DNA of 64,000 nt from Acidobacteriota bacterium (GCA_019244185.1 JAFATB010000014.1:251587-315586), one strand, 5' to 3'. Numbered from the stretch's first letter, positions 10,915 to 19,151 are shown. The notes: generated by a model not told the origin, from the sequence alone. Numbers and translations: made by a program.

Positions 10915-12525
10915 ATGGGCATTCTCAACGTCATCACCTACATCCCGCTGATCGGCGCGCTGGTGATCCTGTTCTTCGTGAACCGGAGCAACGCGCGGAT
11001 GATCCGGGTCCTCGCGACGGCGACGGCGGTCCTCGACTTCCTTGTCTCGCTCTGGTTGTGGCCCAACTTCGACCGCGCCGCGACGGGCACGAAGATGTGG
11101 CAGTTCCGCGAGACGTACGACTGGATCCCGTCGCTCGGCGTCAAGTACGACTTCGGCATCGACGGCATCTCGCTCCTGCTCATCCTCCTCACCACGTTCA
11201 TGGGCATCATCGCGGTGGTCTCGTCGTACACGGCGATCCATCACCGCGAGAAGGAGTACTACACGCTGCTGCTCATGCTGCAGACCGGCATGATCGGCAC
11301 GTTCTGCGCGCTCGACTTCTTCCTCTTCTACGTCTTTTGGGAAATCATGCTCGTGCCGATGTACTTCATCATCGGCATCTGGGGCGGCGCGCGGAAGCTC
11401 TACGCCGCGATCAAGTTCTTCCTCTACACGCTCGCCGGATCGGTGCTGATGCTGCTCTCGATCCTCGCGCTCTACTTCTTCAACGACGGCGGCATCGGCT
11501 TCCTCAACATCAAAGGCCTCGGCAATCCGGGCACGTTCAGCGTCCTGCAGTTCCACGAGATCGGCCATCTCATTCCGCCGTCGCTGCAGTTCTGGATCTT
11601 CCTCGGATTCTTCTTCGGCTTCGCCATCAAAGTCCCGATGTTTCCGTTCCATACGTGGCTGCCGGACGCGCACGTCGAGGCGCCGACCGCGGGCTCGATC
11701 ATCCTCGCCGCGGTGCTCCTCAAGATGGGCACGTACGGATTCGTGCGTTTCGCGCTGCCGATCCTGCCCAGCGCCACGAAGCAGCTCCTCGTGCCGATCG
11801 TCGTGCTCTCGCTCATCGGCATCGTCTACGGCGCGCTCGTGTCGCTCGTGCAGAAGGACATGAAGAAGCTCGTCGCGTATTCATCGGTCTCGCACCTCGG
11901 CTTCGTCATGCTCGGCATGTTCGCGCTCAACCCGATGGGACTGCGCGGCTCGGTGCTGCAGATGATCAACCACGGCATCTCCACCGGCGCGCTCTTCCTG
12001 CTCGTCGGCATCATCTACGAGCGGCGCCACACGCGGCTCATCGCCGACTACGGCGGGCTCGCGAAGCAGATGCCGATGTATGCGGCGCTGTTCCTCGTCG
12101 CCGCGCTGTCGTCGATGGGACTGCCCGCGCTGAACGGCTTCATCGGCGAGTTCACGATTCTCCTCGGCGCCGCGAACTCGACCGCGTTCGGCACGATGGC
12201 CTACGCCGTCATTGCCGCGATCGGGATCGTCCTCGGCGCGGCGTATCTGCTCTGGCTCTATCAGCGCGTGTTCTGGGGCCCGCTCGACAATCCTGAGAAC
12301 GCGAACGTGCCCGACGTCAACCGCCGCGAGCTCGGGCTGATGCTCGCGCTGATCGCGTTGATGTTGTGGATCGGCATCTATCCGAAGCCGCTCTTCGACG
12401 TGCTCGAGAAGCCGGTCGACTACATCGTGCAGAAGGTCGAGCCGACGTACTTCGACAAGCAGCCGCTCACGTATCCAGCCTCGCCGGCGGCCACGACCGA
12501 GCATCGCGAGGTGGCCGAGAAATGA
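10915..12525 (+). CDS. nuoM: NADH-quinone oxidoreductase subunit M
   Basis: Antiporter-like proton-pumping subunit of complex I, 536 residues. The ATG at 10915 follows a GAGGAG site just behind the nuoL stop; the longer open frame upstream is the nuoL shadow. Signatures: 'FYVFWEIMLVPMYFIIGIWGG' with the conserved glutamate, 'PMFPFHTWLPDAHVEAPTAGS', 'LLKMGTYGF' and 'VAYSSVSHLGFVMLG'. The stop overlaps the nuoN start as ATGA. Confidence 0.95.
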   Translation: MGILNVITYIPLIGALVILFFVNRSNARMIRVLATATAVLDFLVSLWLWPNFDRAATGTKMWQFRETYDWIPSLGVKYDFGIDGISLLLILLTTFMGIIAVVSSYTAIHHREKEYYTLLLMLQTGMIGTFCALDFFLFYVFWEIMLVPMYFIIGIWGGARKLYAAIKFFLYTLAGSVLMLLSILALYFFNDGGIGFLNIKGLGNPGTFSVLQFHEIGHLIPPSLQFWIFLGFFFGFAIKVPMFPFHTWLPDAHVEAPTAGSIILAAVLLKMGTYGFVRFALPILPSATKQLLVPIVVLSLIGIVYGALVSLVQKDMKKLVAYSSVSHLGFVMLGMFALNPMGLRGSVLQMINHGISTGALFLLVGIIYERRHTRLIADYGGLAKQMPMYAALFLVAALSSMGLPALNGFIGEFTILLGAANSTAFGTMAYAVIAAIGIVLGAAYLLWLYQRVFWGPLDNPENANVPDVNRRELGLMLALIALMLWIGIYPKPLFDVLEKPVDYIVQKVEPTYFDKQPLTYPASPAATTEHREVAEK

Positions 12526-14012
12526 TGACGTGGGGCGACGCGCTGTTCCTGCTTCCCGAGCTCGTGCTCGCGCTCGGCGCGTCGCTGCTGCTCATCGCGC
12601 CCGTCGTCGGGCGCGGCGAGACCCGCAGATCGGGAGACTCCGCGAAATGGGCGATGCTCGCGCTCCTCGCGATCACCGCGGGCGCCGTCTTTCTGAGCTC
12701 GTGGGGCGTGCAGAGCGTGCATCAGTCGCGCGGCTTCCGCGCGATGTTCGCGCTCGACGGCTTCTCGCTCTTCTTCAAGCTGCTGTTCCTGGTCATTCTC
12801 GCGCTCGTCACGCTGCTCTCCGACGGCTACCTGCGCGGCACGCGATATTCGGCCTGGGAGTACTACTCGCTGCTCGCGTTCGCGCTTTGTGGCATGTTCT
12901 TCATGGCGTCGGGCATTCATCTCGCGACGATCTACGTCGGCCTCGAGCTGATGTCGCTGTCGAGCTACATCCTCGCCGGCTACTTCAAGAACGAACAGAA
13001 GAGCACCGAGGCGGCGATGAAGTACTTCGTCCTCGGCGCGGTCAGCTCCGCGATTCTGTTGTACGGAATCTCGCTGATCTACGGTGTCACGGGGACGCTG
13101 AGTCTGGTCGGCGTGTCGAACGCGATGGCGACGCTCGTGACGAACGACGCGCTGATGTTCGGCATCATGATGTTGGGCGCGGGACTCTGCTTCAAGATCG
13201 CGGCCGCGCCGTTCCACGTCTGGACGCCCGACGTTTACGAAGGTGCGCCGACGCCGGTCACCGCGTTCCTGTCGACCGCATCGAAAGCCGCGGCCTTCGC
13301 GATCTTCGCGCGCATCTTCTACGTCGGCGTGCATCACTTCCGGCTCGACTGGCAGTACGTGCTCGCGATCGTCGCGGCGCTGTCGATGATCCTCGGCAAC
13401 CTCGCCGCGATCACGCAGGACAACGTGAAGCGCATGCTCGCGTACTCGTCGATCGGCCACGCCGGCTACGTGCTGCTCGGCATCATCTCGGTGAGCGAGA
13501 TGGGCTTGCGCGGCATCCTCGTATACTCGGTCGTCTACGTCTTCGCCACGCTCGGCATCTGGGCCACGGTGCTCATGCTGCAGCAGCAGGAGTACGCCGG
13601 TGAGCTCGTCGACGACTTCGAAGGACTGCATCGCCGCGCGCCGTTCTGGGCGTTCGCGATGGTCGTCTTCCTGCTCTCGCTCGGCGGCATTCCGCCGACC
13701 GCGGGCTTCATCGGCAAGTACTTCCTGTTCTACGCGGCCGTCGGCGCCGGCTTCGGCTGGCTTGCCATCATCGCGGTGCTGATGTCGGCCGTGTCGATGT
13801 TCTTCTACTTCCGCCTGGTGATGGCGATGTACCTGCGAGAGGGGAGAGAAGACGCGCTGCCCGCGCAGGGAACGCTGCGCTTCGTCGCGGCGATCTGTCT
13901 CGTGGTCACGCTGCTCTTCGGCATCCTGCCGTCACCGCTCATCGATCAGGCGCGCATCTCCGGTCGCGGCGTTGCCGCGCGTGCCGCCCTGGTGACGCCG
14001 AATGGACGATAA
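12522..14012 (+). CDS. nuoN: NADH-quinone oxidoreductase subunit N
   Basis: Third antiporter-like subunit of complex I, 496 residues. Translation begins at ATGATG inside the nuoM stop (4-nt overlap). Family segments include 'YVGLELMSLSSYILAGYFK', 'ASAMKYF'-like 'EAAMKYFVLGAVSSAILLYG', 'FHVWTPDVYEGAPTPVTAFLS' and 'LAYSSIGHAGYVLLG'. It is the last nuo gene, and its 3' end overlaps the next, ATP-synthase-associated, gene by 11 bp, so the nuo and atp parts are translationally coupled. Confidence 0.95.
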   Translation: MMTWGDALFLLPELVLALGASLLLIAPVVGRGETRRSGDSAKWAMLALLAITAGAVFLSSWGVQSVHQSRGFRAMFALDGFSLFFKLLFLVILALVTLLSDGYLRGTRYSAWEYYSLLAFALCGMFFMASGIHLATIYVGLELMSLSSYILAGYFKNEQKSTEAAMKYFVLGAVSSAILLYGISLIYGVTGTLSLVGVSNAMATLVTNDALMFGIMMLGAGLCFKIAAAPFHVWTPDVYEGAPTPVTAFLSTASKAAAFAIFARIFYVGVHHFRLDWQYVLAIVAALSMILGNLAAITQDNVKRMLAYSSIGHAGYVLLGIISVSEMGLRGILVYSVVYVFATLGIWATVLMLQQQEYAGELVDDFEGLHRRAPFWAFAMVVFLLSLGGIPPTAGFIGKYFLFYAAVGAGFGWLAIIAVLMSAVSMFFYFRLVMAMYLREGREDALPAQGTLRFVAAICLVVTLLFGILPSPLIDQARISGRGVAARAALVTPNGR

Positions 14013-14220
14013 AGAGGGGCGCGACTTCCGCCAGATGATGGAGGCCTCCTCCATCGGCTGGATGTTTCCGATCGCGATGGCGCTCGGCTTCGGCTGGGGC
14101 TGGGGGATGGACAAGCTGTTCGGCACGAAGCCGTGGCTGACGGTCGTGTTCACGCTCTTCGGCGTGATCGCCGCGTTCATCAACCTTTTCCGCTTCGCGT
14201 CGAAAGATGGACCACCGTGA
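14002..14220 (+). CDS. AtpZ/AtpI-type small ATP synthase-associated membrane protein
   Basis: A 72-residue protein with two transmembrane segments (about 19-36 and 45-64) separated by a short turn containing 'GWGWGMDKLFGTKPW', the pattern of the ATPase_gene1 (AtpZ) family found ahead of Fo genes. AtpZ/AtpI proteins assist c-ring assembly or act as Mg/Ca transporters in studied bacteria. It overlaps nuoN by 11 bp and the following atpI-like gene by 14 bp. The role is by family and position. Confidence 0.75.
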   Translation: MDDKEGRDFRQMMEASSIGWMFPIAMALGFGWGWGMDKLFGTKPWLTVVFTLFGVIAAFINLFRFASKDGPP

Positions 14221-14617
14221 GGTCCCCTCTTACGAGCGCGAGACACCCGCGGAGGTGTTGCGGCGGATCAAGCGAAACGCGCTCGCGGCGTGCGCCGGAT
14301 TCGCGGTAATCTCGTGGTTTTTGGGCGGTTTTCGCGGTCTTCTCGGATTGACTTGCAGTGCAGCGGTGACTATCATCAGCTTCCTTTGGTTGGAGGAGAT
14401 CGTGACGACTCTCCTGCAACCGGCGGCACACCTGCACGCTCGGAGGCTGATGTTGCGCACCCTTGCGCGCTTCGCTCTCCTCGGTGTGGCGCTCACGGTC
14501 ACGATCATCATTGCTCGTTTCACTGCCTTAAGTGTGTTGTTGGGGTTCTCGGTCATCGTGGTGGGAATCTGCGGCGAAGCTCTGTATTCGCTCTACCGCA
14601 GCTTCACTGAGGAGTAG
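14207..14617 (+). CDS. AtpI-like ATP synthase subunit I
   Basis: A 136-residue membrane protein with four hydrophobic segments (about 30-46, 47-66, 85-105 and 109-128), as in the ATP synthase I family that precedes atpB in many operons. Those proteins are chaperones or accessory factors for the c-ring. The start lies in the end of the preceding gene (14-bp overlap). There is no strong sequence motif; the call rests on topology, length and position. Confidence 0.65.
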   Translation: MDHREVPSYERETPAEVLRRIKRNALAACAGFAVISWFLGGFRGLLGLTCSAAVTIISFLWLEEIVTTLLQPAAHLHARRLMLRTLARFALLGVALTVTIIIARFTALSVLLGFSVIVVGICGEALYSLYRSFTEE

Positions 14618-14629
14618 CTCGAGAGGTAC

Positions 14630-15331
14630 ATGGAACACGAACACTCAATCCTGTACGGGCCGGTCAATCACTTCTTGAAGCCGCTCCTCGGCTTCGAGGT
14701 GCCAGACCACGTGCTCATGGCGCTCGTGGTGCTGCTCATCAGTTGCATCGTTTTCCCGCTCATGTCGCGCCGCATCAGCCGCGACAACCCGAGCGGCTTC
14801 CAGCACATGCTGGAGATGATCGTCGGCGGTCTCAAGGACCTGCTCGAGGACGTCATCGGCCACGGCGCCGCGGAGAAGTACCTCTACATCATCGGCGCGT
14901 TCGCCTGCTTCATCTTCGTCTCGAACATCTTCGGACTGTTCTTCTTCCTGCAGCCGCCGACGAGCAATCCGAACACGACCTTCGGCCTCGGCCTGACCGC
15001 GTTCCTCTACTACAACTGGCAGGGCATCAAGACGCAGGGGCTCGGGCATTACCTCAAACACTTCGCCGGCCCGATGCCGCTGCTCGCGCCGCTGATGATC
15101 CCCATCGAGATCATCGGTCATCTCGCGCGCATCCTCTCGCTGGGCATGCGTCTCTTCGGCAATATCTTCGGCGAGCACACCGCCACCGGGATCTTCATGG
15201 GGATGCTGCCGTTCGTGCTGCCCTGGCCGATGATGGGCCTCGGTATCTTCGGCGCGTTCCTGCAGACGTTCGTCTTCATCATGCTGACGATGGTGTACAT
15301 CGGCGGAGCCGTCGCGGCGGAAGAGCACTAG
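14630..15331 (+). CDS. atpB: F-type ATP synthase subunit a
   Basis: The stator proton or sodium channel of Fo, 233 residues with about five to six membrane helices. The key helix reads 'ILSLGMRLFGNIFGEH', with the essential arginine in MRLFGN, and the last helix includes 'FGAFLQTFVFIMLTMVYIGGA'. It is preceded by a GAGAGG site. F1 genes (atpH, A, G, D, C) and atpF do not follow, so the ATP synthase genes are split in this genome. Confidence 0.95.
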   Translation: MEHEHSILYGPVNHFLKPLLGFEVPDHVLMALVVLLISCIVFPLMSRRISRDNPSGFQHMLEMIVGGLKDLLEDVIGHGAAEKYLYIIGAFACFIFVSNIFGLFFFLQPPTSNPNTTFGLGLTAFLYYNWQGIKTQGLGHYLKHFAGPMPLLAPLMIPIEIIGHLARILSLGMRLFGNIFGEHTATGIFMGMLPFVLPWPMMGLGIFGAFLQTFVFIMLTMVYIGGAVAAEEH

Positions 15332-15389
15332 ATCAACGAAACCAACAGACCTGAACGGTTCGGACTTTTTTCGAAAGGAGAGAATCAGA

Positions 15390-15698
15390 GTGAAGAAGAA
15401 ACACATCCTGTTTTCCGTCGTCCTGGCGCTGACGTCCTTCTCGGCGTTCGCGCAGGATGCGGTGGCGACGAACCCCGGTGTCCGCTGGGGCGTCATCGGT
15501 GCCGCGTTCGTCCTCGGCATCGCCGCCGCCGCCGGTGCCATCGGCCAGTCGCGCGCGATCGCCGCGTCGGTCGAAGGCATCGCCCGCAACCCCAGCGCCG
15601 CCGGCGCGATTCGTCTCGCGATGATCATCGGTCTCGCGCTCATCGAGTCGCTCGTCATCTACGCGCTGCTCATCGCGTTCTTCGTCTACAAGCTGTAA
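15390..15698 (+). CDS. atpE: F-type ATP synthase subunit c with N-terminal signal-like segment
   Basis: Rotor-ring subunit, 102 residues. The GTG start follows a strong AAAGGAG site. Residues 1-21 look like a cleavable signal ('TSFSAFAQ'), after which two helices and a polar loop 'GIARNPSAAG' form the normal c hairpin. The ion-binding carboxylate is E86, in 'ALIESLVIY'. Q53 on helix 1, S87 and Y91 stand at the spacing of the sodium ligands of the Ilyobacter c-ring (Q32, E65, S66, Y70), although the threonine after the serine is replaced by leucine. A terminator follows. Confidence 0.93.
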   Translation: MKKKHILFSVVLALTSFSAFAQDAVATNPGVRWGVIGAAFVLGIAAAAGAIGQSRAIAASVEGIARNPSAAGAIRLAMIIGLALIESLVIYALLIAFFVYKL

Positions 15699-15725
15699 TC
15701 GCGGCAACGCATCGCTCGAACGCGA

Positions 15726-15759
15726 AGCCCCGCGCCTCACGGCGCGGGGCTTTTGTTTT
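15726..15759 (+). terminator. Rho-independent terminator of the nuo-atp operon
   Basis: An 11-bp GC-rich stem (15726-15736 with 15741-15751, loop TCAC) is followed by TTTTGTTTT. It lies 28 bp after atpE and ends the long operon on the plus strand. Confidence 0.9.
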
Positions 15760-15802
15760 CTCCGGCAGCCTTCTTGCTGACTCTGCTCGCGGAGGTACCA
15801 CC

Positions 15803-15970
15803 GTGAGCTGGTTCAATCTCTCGTTCGTCGGCTGGCTGATCGTGATCGTGGCGCTGGCGCTCGTCGCCTACAAGTACGACGTGCCCGGCTTCTGGATCGG
15901 TATCGGAGCGCTGCTGCTGCTCGGCGTGGGGATCATCACGTCGGTCAAACACGCAAAGCCGAGGATCTGA
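15803..15970 (+). CDS. Small two-helix membrane protein, function unknown
   Basis: A 55-residue protein read from a GTG at 15803, 7 bp after a GGAGG site. The sequence starts 'MSWFNLSFVGWLIVIVALAL' and continues with 'YKYDVPGFWIGIGALLLLG', giving two transmembrane helices and a basic C-terminus ending in KPRI. It lies between two terminators, so it is either a separate transcript or readthrough from atpE. I recognise no family. The good ribosome site and hydrophobic periodicity argue that it is real. Confidence 0.6.
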   Translation: MSWFNLSFVGWLIVIVALALVAYKYDVPGFWIGIGALLLLGVGIITSVKHAKPRI

Positions 15971-15974
15971 GGCA

Positions 15975-16006
15975 ACAAAAAAGCCGGCGCGGAGAGCGCC
16001 GGCTTT
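15975..16006. terminator. Bidirectional terminator hairpin
   Basis: An 8-bp stem (15983-15990 with 15996-16003) has six A residues on its left side and TTT on its right. On the minus strand it gives a hairpin followed by six T, ending the operon 18273-16036; on the plus strand it can end the 55-aa gene transcript. Confidence 0.8.
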
Positions 16007-16035
16007 CGTTGCGGCAACGAAGTGCGCGTGTTGAA

Positions 16036-17046
16036 CTAGTGGTCGCTGACGAGGCGGCGGATCGCGTCGACGGCCGCGGAGCTCGTGAGCTCGTCGTCGA
16101 GCGCCAGCGCGCGCGGATCGCTCCAGGCGCCGTCCTTGAGAATCGCGTAGCGCACGGCATGACCGTCGCCGACGTAGAACGCCAGGTGGTCATTGTCGTC
16201 GTAGATCCCGCCCATGGTGCTGTTGGCCTGCATGCCGAGCGTCGGCGCGGGGAAGCCGCCTTCGCTGCGGCCGCCCGGAACGCGGAGGCGTCCGTTGGTC
16301 TCGACCTTGTGCGGCGTCACGCGGACTTCGTGGAACGTGTGCGTCTGCATGTCGCCGTAGACGAGCAGCACGCTGTCCTGCTTCGCCGAGGGGAAGATGA
16401 GCGGCTGCTTGAGGATCGAGACGTCGACGTTGTCGTTCGCGACCTGATCGGTCTGCGCGACGCGGAAGACATCGAGGTTGATGAAGTCGGTCGACACCGC
16501 CTTGCCGCCTTCGATCGCGATCATCGCGTAGCGCGCGTTTTCCTTGCCGGTCGACGATTCGAACTCCCACCAGGTGAGGTGGACGCTGATGCCGGCGGAG
16601 AGGTTGCCTTCATCGTCGGTGACGCGCTTGGTCACAGCGATGCGCAGGTTTTCGCGGTAATCGAACGGATGGCCGAACGCCGTGGTCTCGCTCCAGTTGC
16701 CCTGCGCGTCGAGCGACGCGAACAGCAGCTCGCTCGAGAAGAGATCGTGATGATGGACCCAGAAGACGAACAGCGTCTGCGATTCGGCGTCGTACGCGAG
16801 CGCCGGATTCTCGTGCTGGCCGCCGTTCGTCGTGGCCGGCACCAGCTGGTGCGAGACCTCGCCATCGTGACGGGTCGTGAGCACGAGCGGAAGCGACGCG
16901 CCGCCGGTGGGATCGGTCGTGTCGGTCGCCGCCTGCGTCTCGATCGAGTACAGCGTGCCGTCCGGGGTGAGCAAAGCCTCCGGCGACTGCGCGCTCGCGA
17001 AGAGCGGCAGAAACAGAAGGGCGGCGAACAACGCGAGTTTCTTCAT
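16036..17046 (-). CDS. Secreted protein of unknown function
   Basis: A 336-residue protein with a clear Sec signal ('MKKLALFAALLFLPLFASAQ'). The mature part has repeated short strand-like blocks with aromatic and acidic turns ('PALAYDAESQTLFVFWVHH', 'VLLVYGD', 'GGIYDDNDHLAFYVGDG'), suggestive of a beta-propeller such as a sialidase-like fold, but no catalytic motif is seen. Its ATG overlaps the stop of the TPR gene (ATGA), so it is the last gene of a coupled regulator/TPR/secreted operon. I do not recognise a family. Confidence 0.75.
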   Translation of the reverse strand: MKKLALFAALLFLPLFASAQSPEALLTPDGTLYSIETQAATDTTDPTGGASLPLVLTTRHDGEVSHQLVPATTNGGQHENPALAYDAESQTLFVFWVHHHDLFSSELLFASLDAQGNWSETTAFGHPFDYRENLRIAVTKRVTDDEGNLSAGISVHLTWWEFESSTGKENARYAMIAIEGGKAVSTDFINLDVFRVAQTDQVANDNVDVSILKQPLIFPSAKQDSVLLVYGDMQTHTFHEVRVTPHKVETNGRLRVPGGRSEGGFPAPTLGMQANSTMGGIYDDNDHLAFYVGDGHAVRYAILKDGAWSDPRALALDDELTSSAAVDAIRRLVSDH

Positions 17047-17924
17047 AGTTTGAGGTTCACCATCGACCGCAGGTCGATGGCGAAGAGCAGATGCTTGAGG
17101 TTGCGGAACTGCGGATAGAACTTCGCGAGCTGCGTGAAGTGATGGTCGGCTCCGTCCGGATCGCCCGACTTGTAGCAGGCTTCGCCGAGGAGGTAGTGAG
17201 CGTTGCGGACCTGCCGCTGATCCTTCGCGATGGCGAGACCCGCCTCACCGTAGTGAAGCGCTTTCTCGAAGTCGCCCTGTTCGAGGTAGCCGTAGCAGAG
17301 ATCGATGTACGCCTCGGCGCGGCCGATCGGATCGGAGAGCATCTCCGCCGCCTCGTGCACGTACGCGAGCCCGTCCTCGATCCGTCCCTGCAGCAGCAGG
17401 CAGTAGCCGAGGTTCTCGACCGCGTATCCGTGCGAGAGGTCTTTTTCGTTGAGGGGTGATTCCTCGGAGATCGCCAGCGATTCCTGGAAGCATTCGATCG
17501 CGGTGGGAATCTGCGAGTCGAGCTCGTAGATGTTCCCGAGCTCGAGGAGAACGATGCGGCGCCACGACGCTTCGCCCGCTTCTTCCGCGGTGCGGAGCGC
17601 GAGCTGCCCGTAGAAGAGCGCGCGCTTCAGATCGTTCTCGAGGCGGTGCTTGTACTGCAGCGCGTACGCCGCGAGGTACACGTGGCGAAGGTTGCGCCGG
17701 CGCATGATCACGCGCGGCAGCTCCGCCACTTCGGGACCGGTGCGTTCGAGTGCGACGAGCGCGTCCGCCTTGTTGATCGTGATCAACTCGCGGAGCTCGT
17801 CGTCGTTGGTGAGCGTGAGCGCCTCGTCGTACAGATCGAGCGCCGCCTCGTATTCGCCCGCGCGAACGCGGGTGCGCGCGAGCTGGCGCAGCTCTTCGAC
17901 GCGCTGGATTTGTTCGTTAAGCAT
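17043..17924 (-). CDS. Tetratricopeptide-repeat protein, cytoplasmic
   Basis: A 293-residue protein made almost wholly of helical repeats of the TPR type, for example 'ALDLYDEALTLTNDDE', 'AIECFQESLAISEESPLNEKD' and 'ALHYGEAGLAIAKDQ'. No signal or membrane segment is present. The frame can be extended upstream, but the ATG at 17922-17924 lies within the end of the XRE gene (8-bp overlap), the expected coupled start. TPR proteins next to XRE regulators often sense a ligand or partner. Here the partner could be the co-encoded regulator or the secreted product; this is inference. Confidence 0.8.
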   Translation of the reverse strand: MLNEQIQRVEELRQLARTRVRAGEYEAALDLYDEALTLTNDDELRELITINKADALVALERTGPEVAELPRVIMRRRNLRHVYLAAYALQYKHRLENDLKRALFYGQLALRTAEEAGEASWRRIVLLELGNIYELDSQIPTAIECFQESLAISEESPLNEKDLSHGYAVENLGYCLLLQGRIEDGLAYVHEAAEMLSDPIGRAEAYIDLCYGYLEQGDFEKALHYGEAGLAIAKDQRQVRNAHYLLGEACYKSGDPDGADHHFTQLAKFYPQFRNLKHLLFAIDLRSMVNLKL

Positions 17925-18273
17925 CGACCCCGCCCTCCCCCCCATCGAACTCACCCGAGTCTTCCTGCGCGCGCTTGAACTCGATGAAGCTCTCGACTTC
18001 CTTCTGCGCGTTCAGAGACAGCGAACGGTACTTTTCGAGCACGCTGTTCGTCCGCCCCGTCTCGTCAAAGAAGTCTCCGATGCTCAGATCGAAGCACTGC
18101 AGGATTTTGAGCAGCGTGTCGAGACCAACTTTGTACTCGCCCTGTTCCATGCGCGAAAGGTCGGACTGATGGATGCCGATCTTCTCGGCGAGCTCCACCT
18201 GCGTCAGCTTGCGCTGCCGGCGGAGTTGACGGATCTTCCGTCCTACGAGTTCGAGTTGTGCTGGCCTGTTCAT
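17917..18273 (-). CDS. XRE-family transcriptional regulator
   Basis: A 118-residue protein with a Cro/C1-type helix-turn-helix at about residues 8-65: 'KIRQLRRQRKLTQVELAEKIGIHQSDLSRMEQGEYKVGLDTLLKIL'-like order, of which LTQVELAEK and SDLSRMEQG are the two helices of the motif. The C-terminal tail is charged and Gly/Asp-rich. It leads a three-gene minus-strand operon with a TPR and a secreted protein, and faces the polysaccharide exporter genes. A TATTG-AA-CAATA palindrome stands in the divergent gap and could be its operator. Confidence 0.88.
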   Translation of the reverse strand: MNRPAQLELVGRKIRQLRRQRKLTQVELAEKIGIHQSDLSRMEQGEYKVGLDTLLKILQCFDLSIGDFFDETGRTNSVLEKYRSLSLNAQKEVESFIEFKRAQEDSGEFDGGEGGVDA

Positions 18274-18284
18274 CGCGTGGTTCG

Positions 18285-18313
18285 TTGACTTTTATGCTAT
18301 TGAACAATAAAGT
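18285..18313 (+). promoter_or_regulatory. Predicted promoter of the ABC permease gene with overlapping palindrome
   Basis: TTGACT (18285-18290), a 17-bp spacer and TAAAGT (18308-18313) point toward the permease gene at 18329. The perfect palindrome TATTGAACAATA (18298-18309) fills the end of the spacer and is a candidate operator for the adjacent XRE protein. No binding evidence is available. Confidence 0.4.
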
Positions 18314-18328
18314 GACGCAACTTTCAAT

Positions 18329-19132
18329 ATGCGGGCTGGGATTCTTCCTGTCAAGCCCGAAGGGCTCGCCAACACGTACGCCAGATTGCACCTGCTCCGC
18401 GAGCTGATCAAACGTGACTTCAACGCGCGTTTCACCGGCTCGGCTCTCGGCCTTGCCTGGGCCGTCCTCCAACCCCTCAGCCTCGTCGCGCTCTACTGGT
18501 TCGTCTTCACCTTCATGATTCCCGGCGGCCGCGCCGGCGGCAGGGGAGACACCTACATCTATTTTCTCATCGCCGGGCTGCTCCCGTGGCTCGGCGTGAA
18601 CGAAGGGCTGATCCGCTCGACCACGTCGATCGTCGACAACTCTTCGGTCGTGCGCCGTCTCCCGCTCCGCAGCGAGCTGCTCGTGATCGTCCCGAACGCG
18701 TCGGCGCTCATCTTCGAATGCGTCGGCCTGGCGATCTTCCTCGCGGCGCTCGTCGCGCGCGGCATGTCGCTCCGCTCGCTCTGGCTGCTGCCGCTCGCGC
18801 TCGCGCTGCAGCTCGTGCTGCAGCTCGGTGTCGGATTTTTCCTCGCCGCGCTCTACGTCTTCTTCCGCGACCTCACGCAGATCATCGGCTTTCTGCTCTC
18901 GATCGTTTTCTATCTGAGCCCGATCCTCTACCCCGTCGGCGGGCGATACGAGAAGTTCTTCTTCTGGAATCCGATGACCGCGCTGCTCGGTTTGTTCCGC
19001 AGCGCCATGCTCGCCTCCCCGTTACCTGACGCCGCCTCGCTCGTCTTCTTACTGTTCGTTGCGACGACGCTGCTCGGTGCGGGCCTTCTTTTTTTCCGGC
19101 GGGCGCAGCCGACGCTGGTCGATCTCATCTAA
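18329..19132 (+). CDS. ABC polysaccharide exporter, permease (Wzm/ABC-2 type)
   Basis: A 267-residue integral membrane protein of the ABC-2 family that exports O-antigen, teichoic acid or capsule. Six hydrophobic segments are visible; the motif 'ELIKRDFNARFTGSALGLAWAVLQPL' near the N-terminus and 'FYLSPILYPVG' near the fifth segment are typical of Wzm/TagG/RfbA permeases. The matching ATPase gene is not adjacent but lies 9 kb downstream at 28133. The start ATG is only about 15 nt beyond the predicted -10 box and has no Shine-Dalgarno. Confidence 0.88.
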   Translation: MRAGILPVKPEGLANTYARLHLLRELIKRDFNARFTGSALGLAWAVLQPLSLVALYWFVFTFMIPGGRAGGRGDTYIYFLIAGLLPWLGVNEGLIRSTTSIVDNSSVVRRLPLRSELLVIVPNASALIFECVGLAIFLAALVARGMSLRSLWLLPLALALQLVLQLGVGFFLAALYVFFRDLTQIIGFLLSIVFYLSPILYPVGGRYEKFFFWNPMTALLGLFRSAMLASPLPDAASLVFLLFVATTLLGAGLLFFRRAQPTLVDLI

Positions 19133-19151
19133 TCCTTTTCAGGAGATAAGC

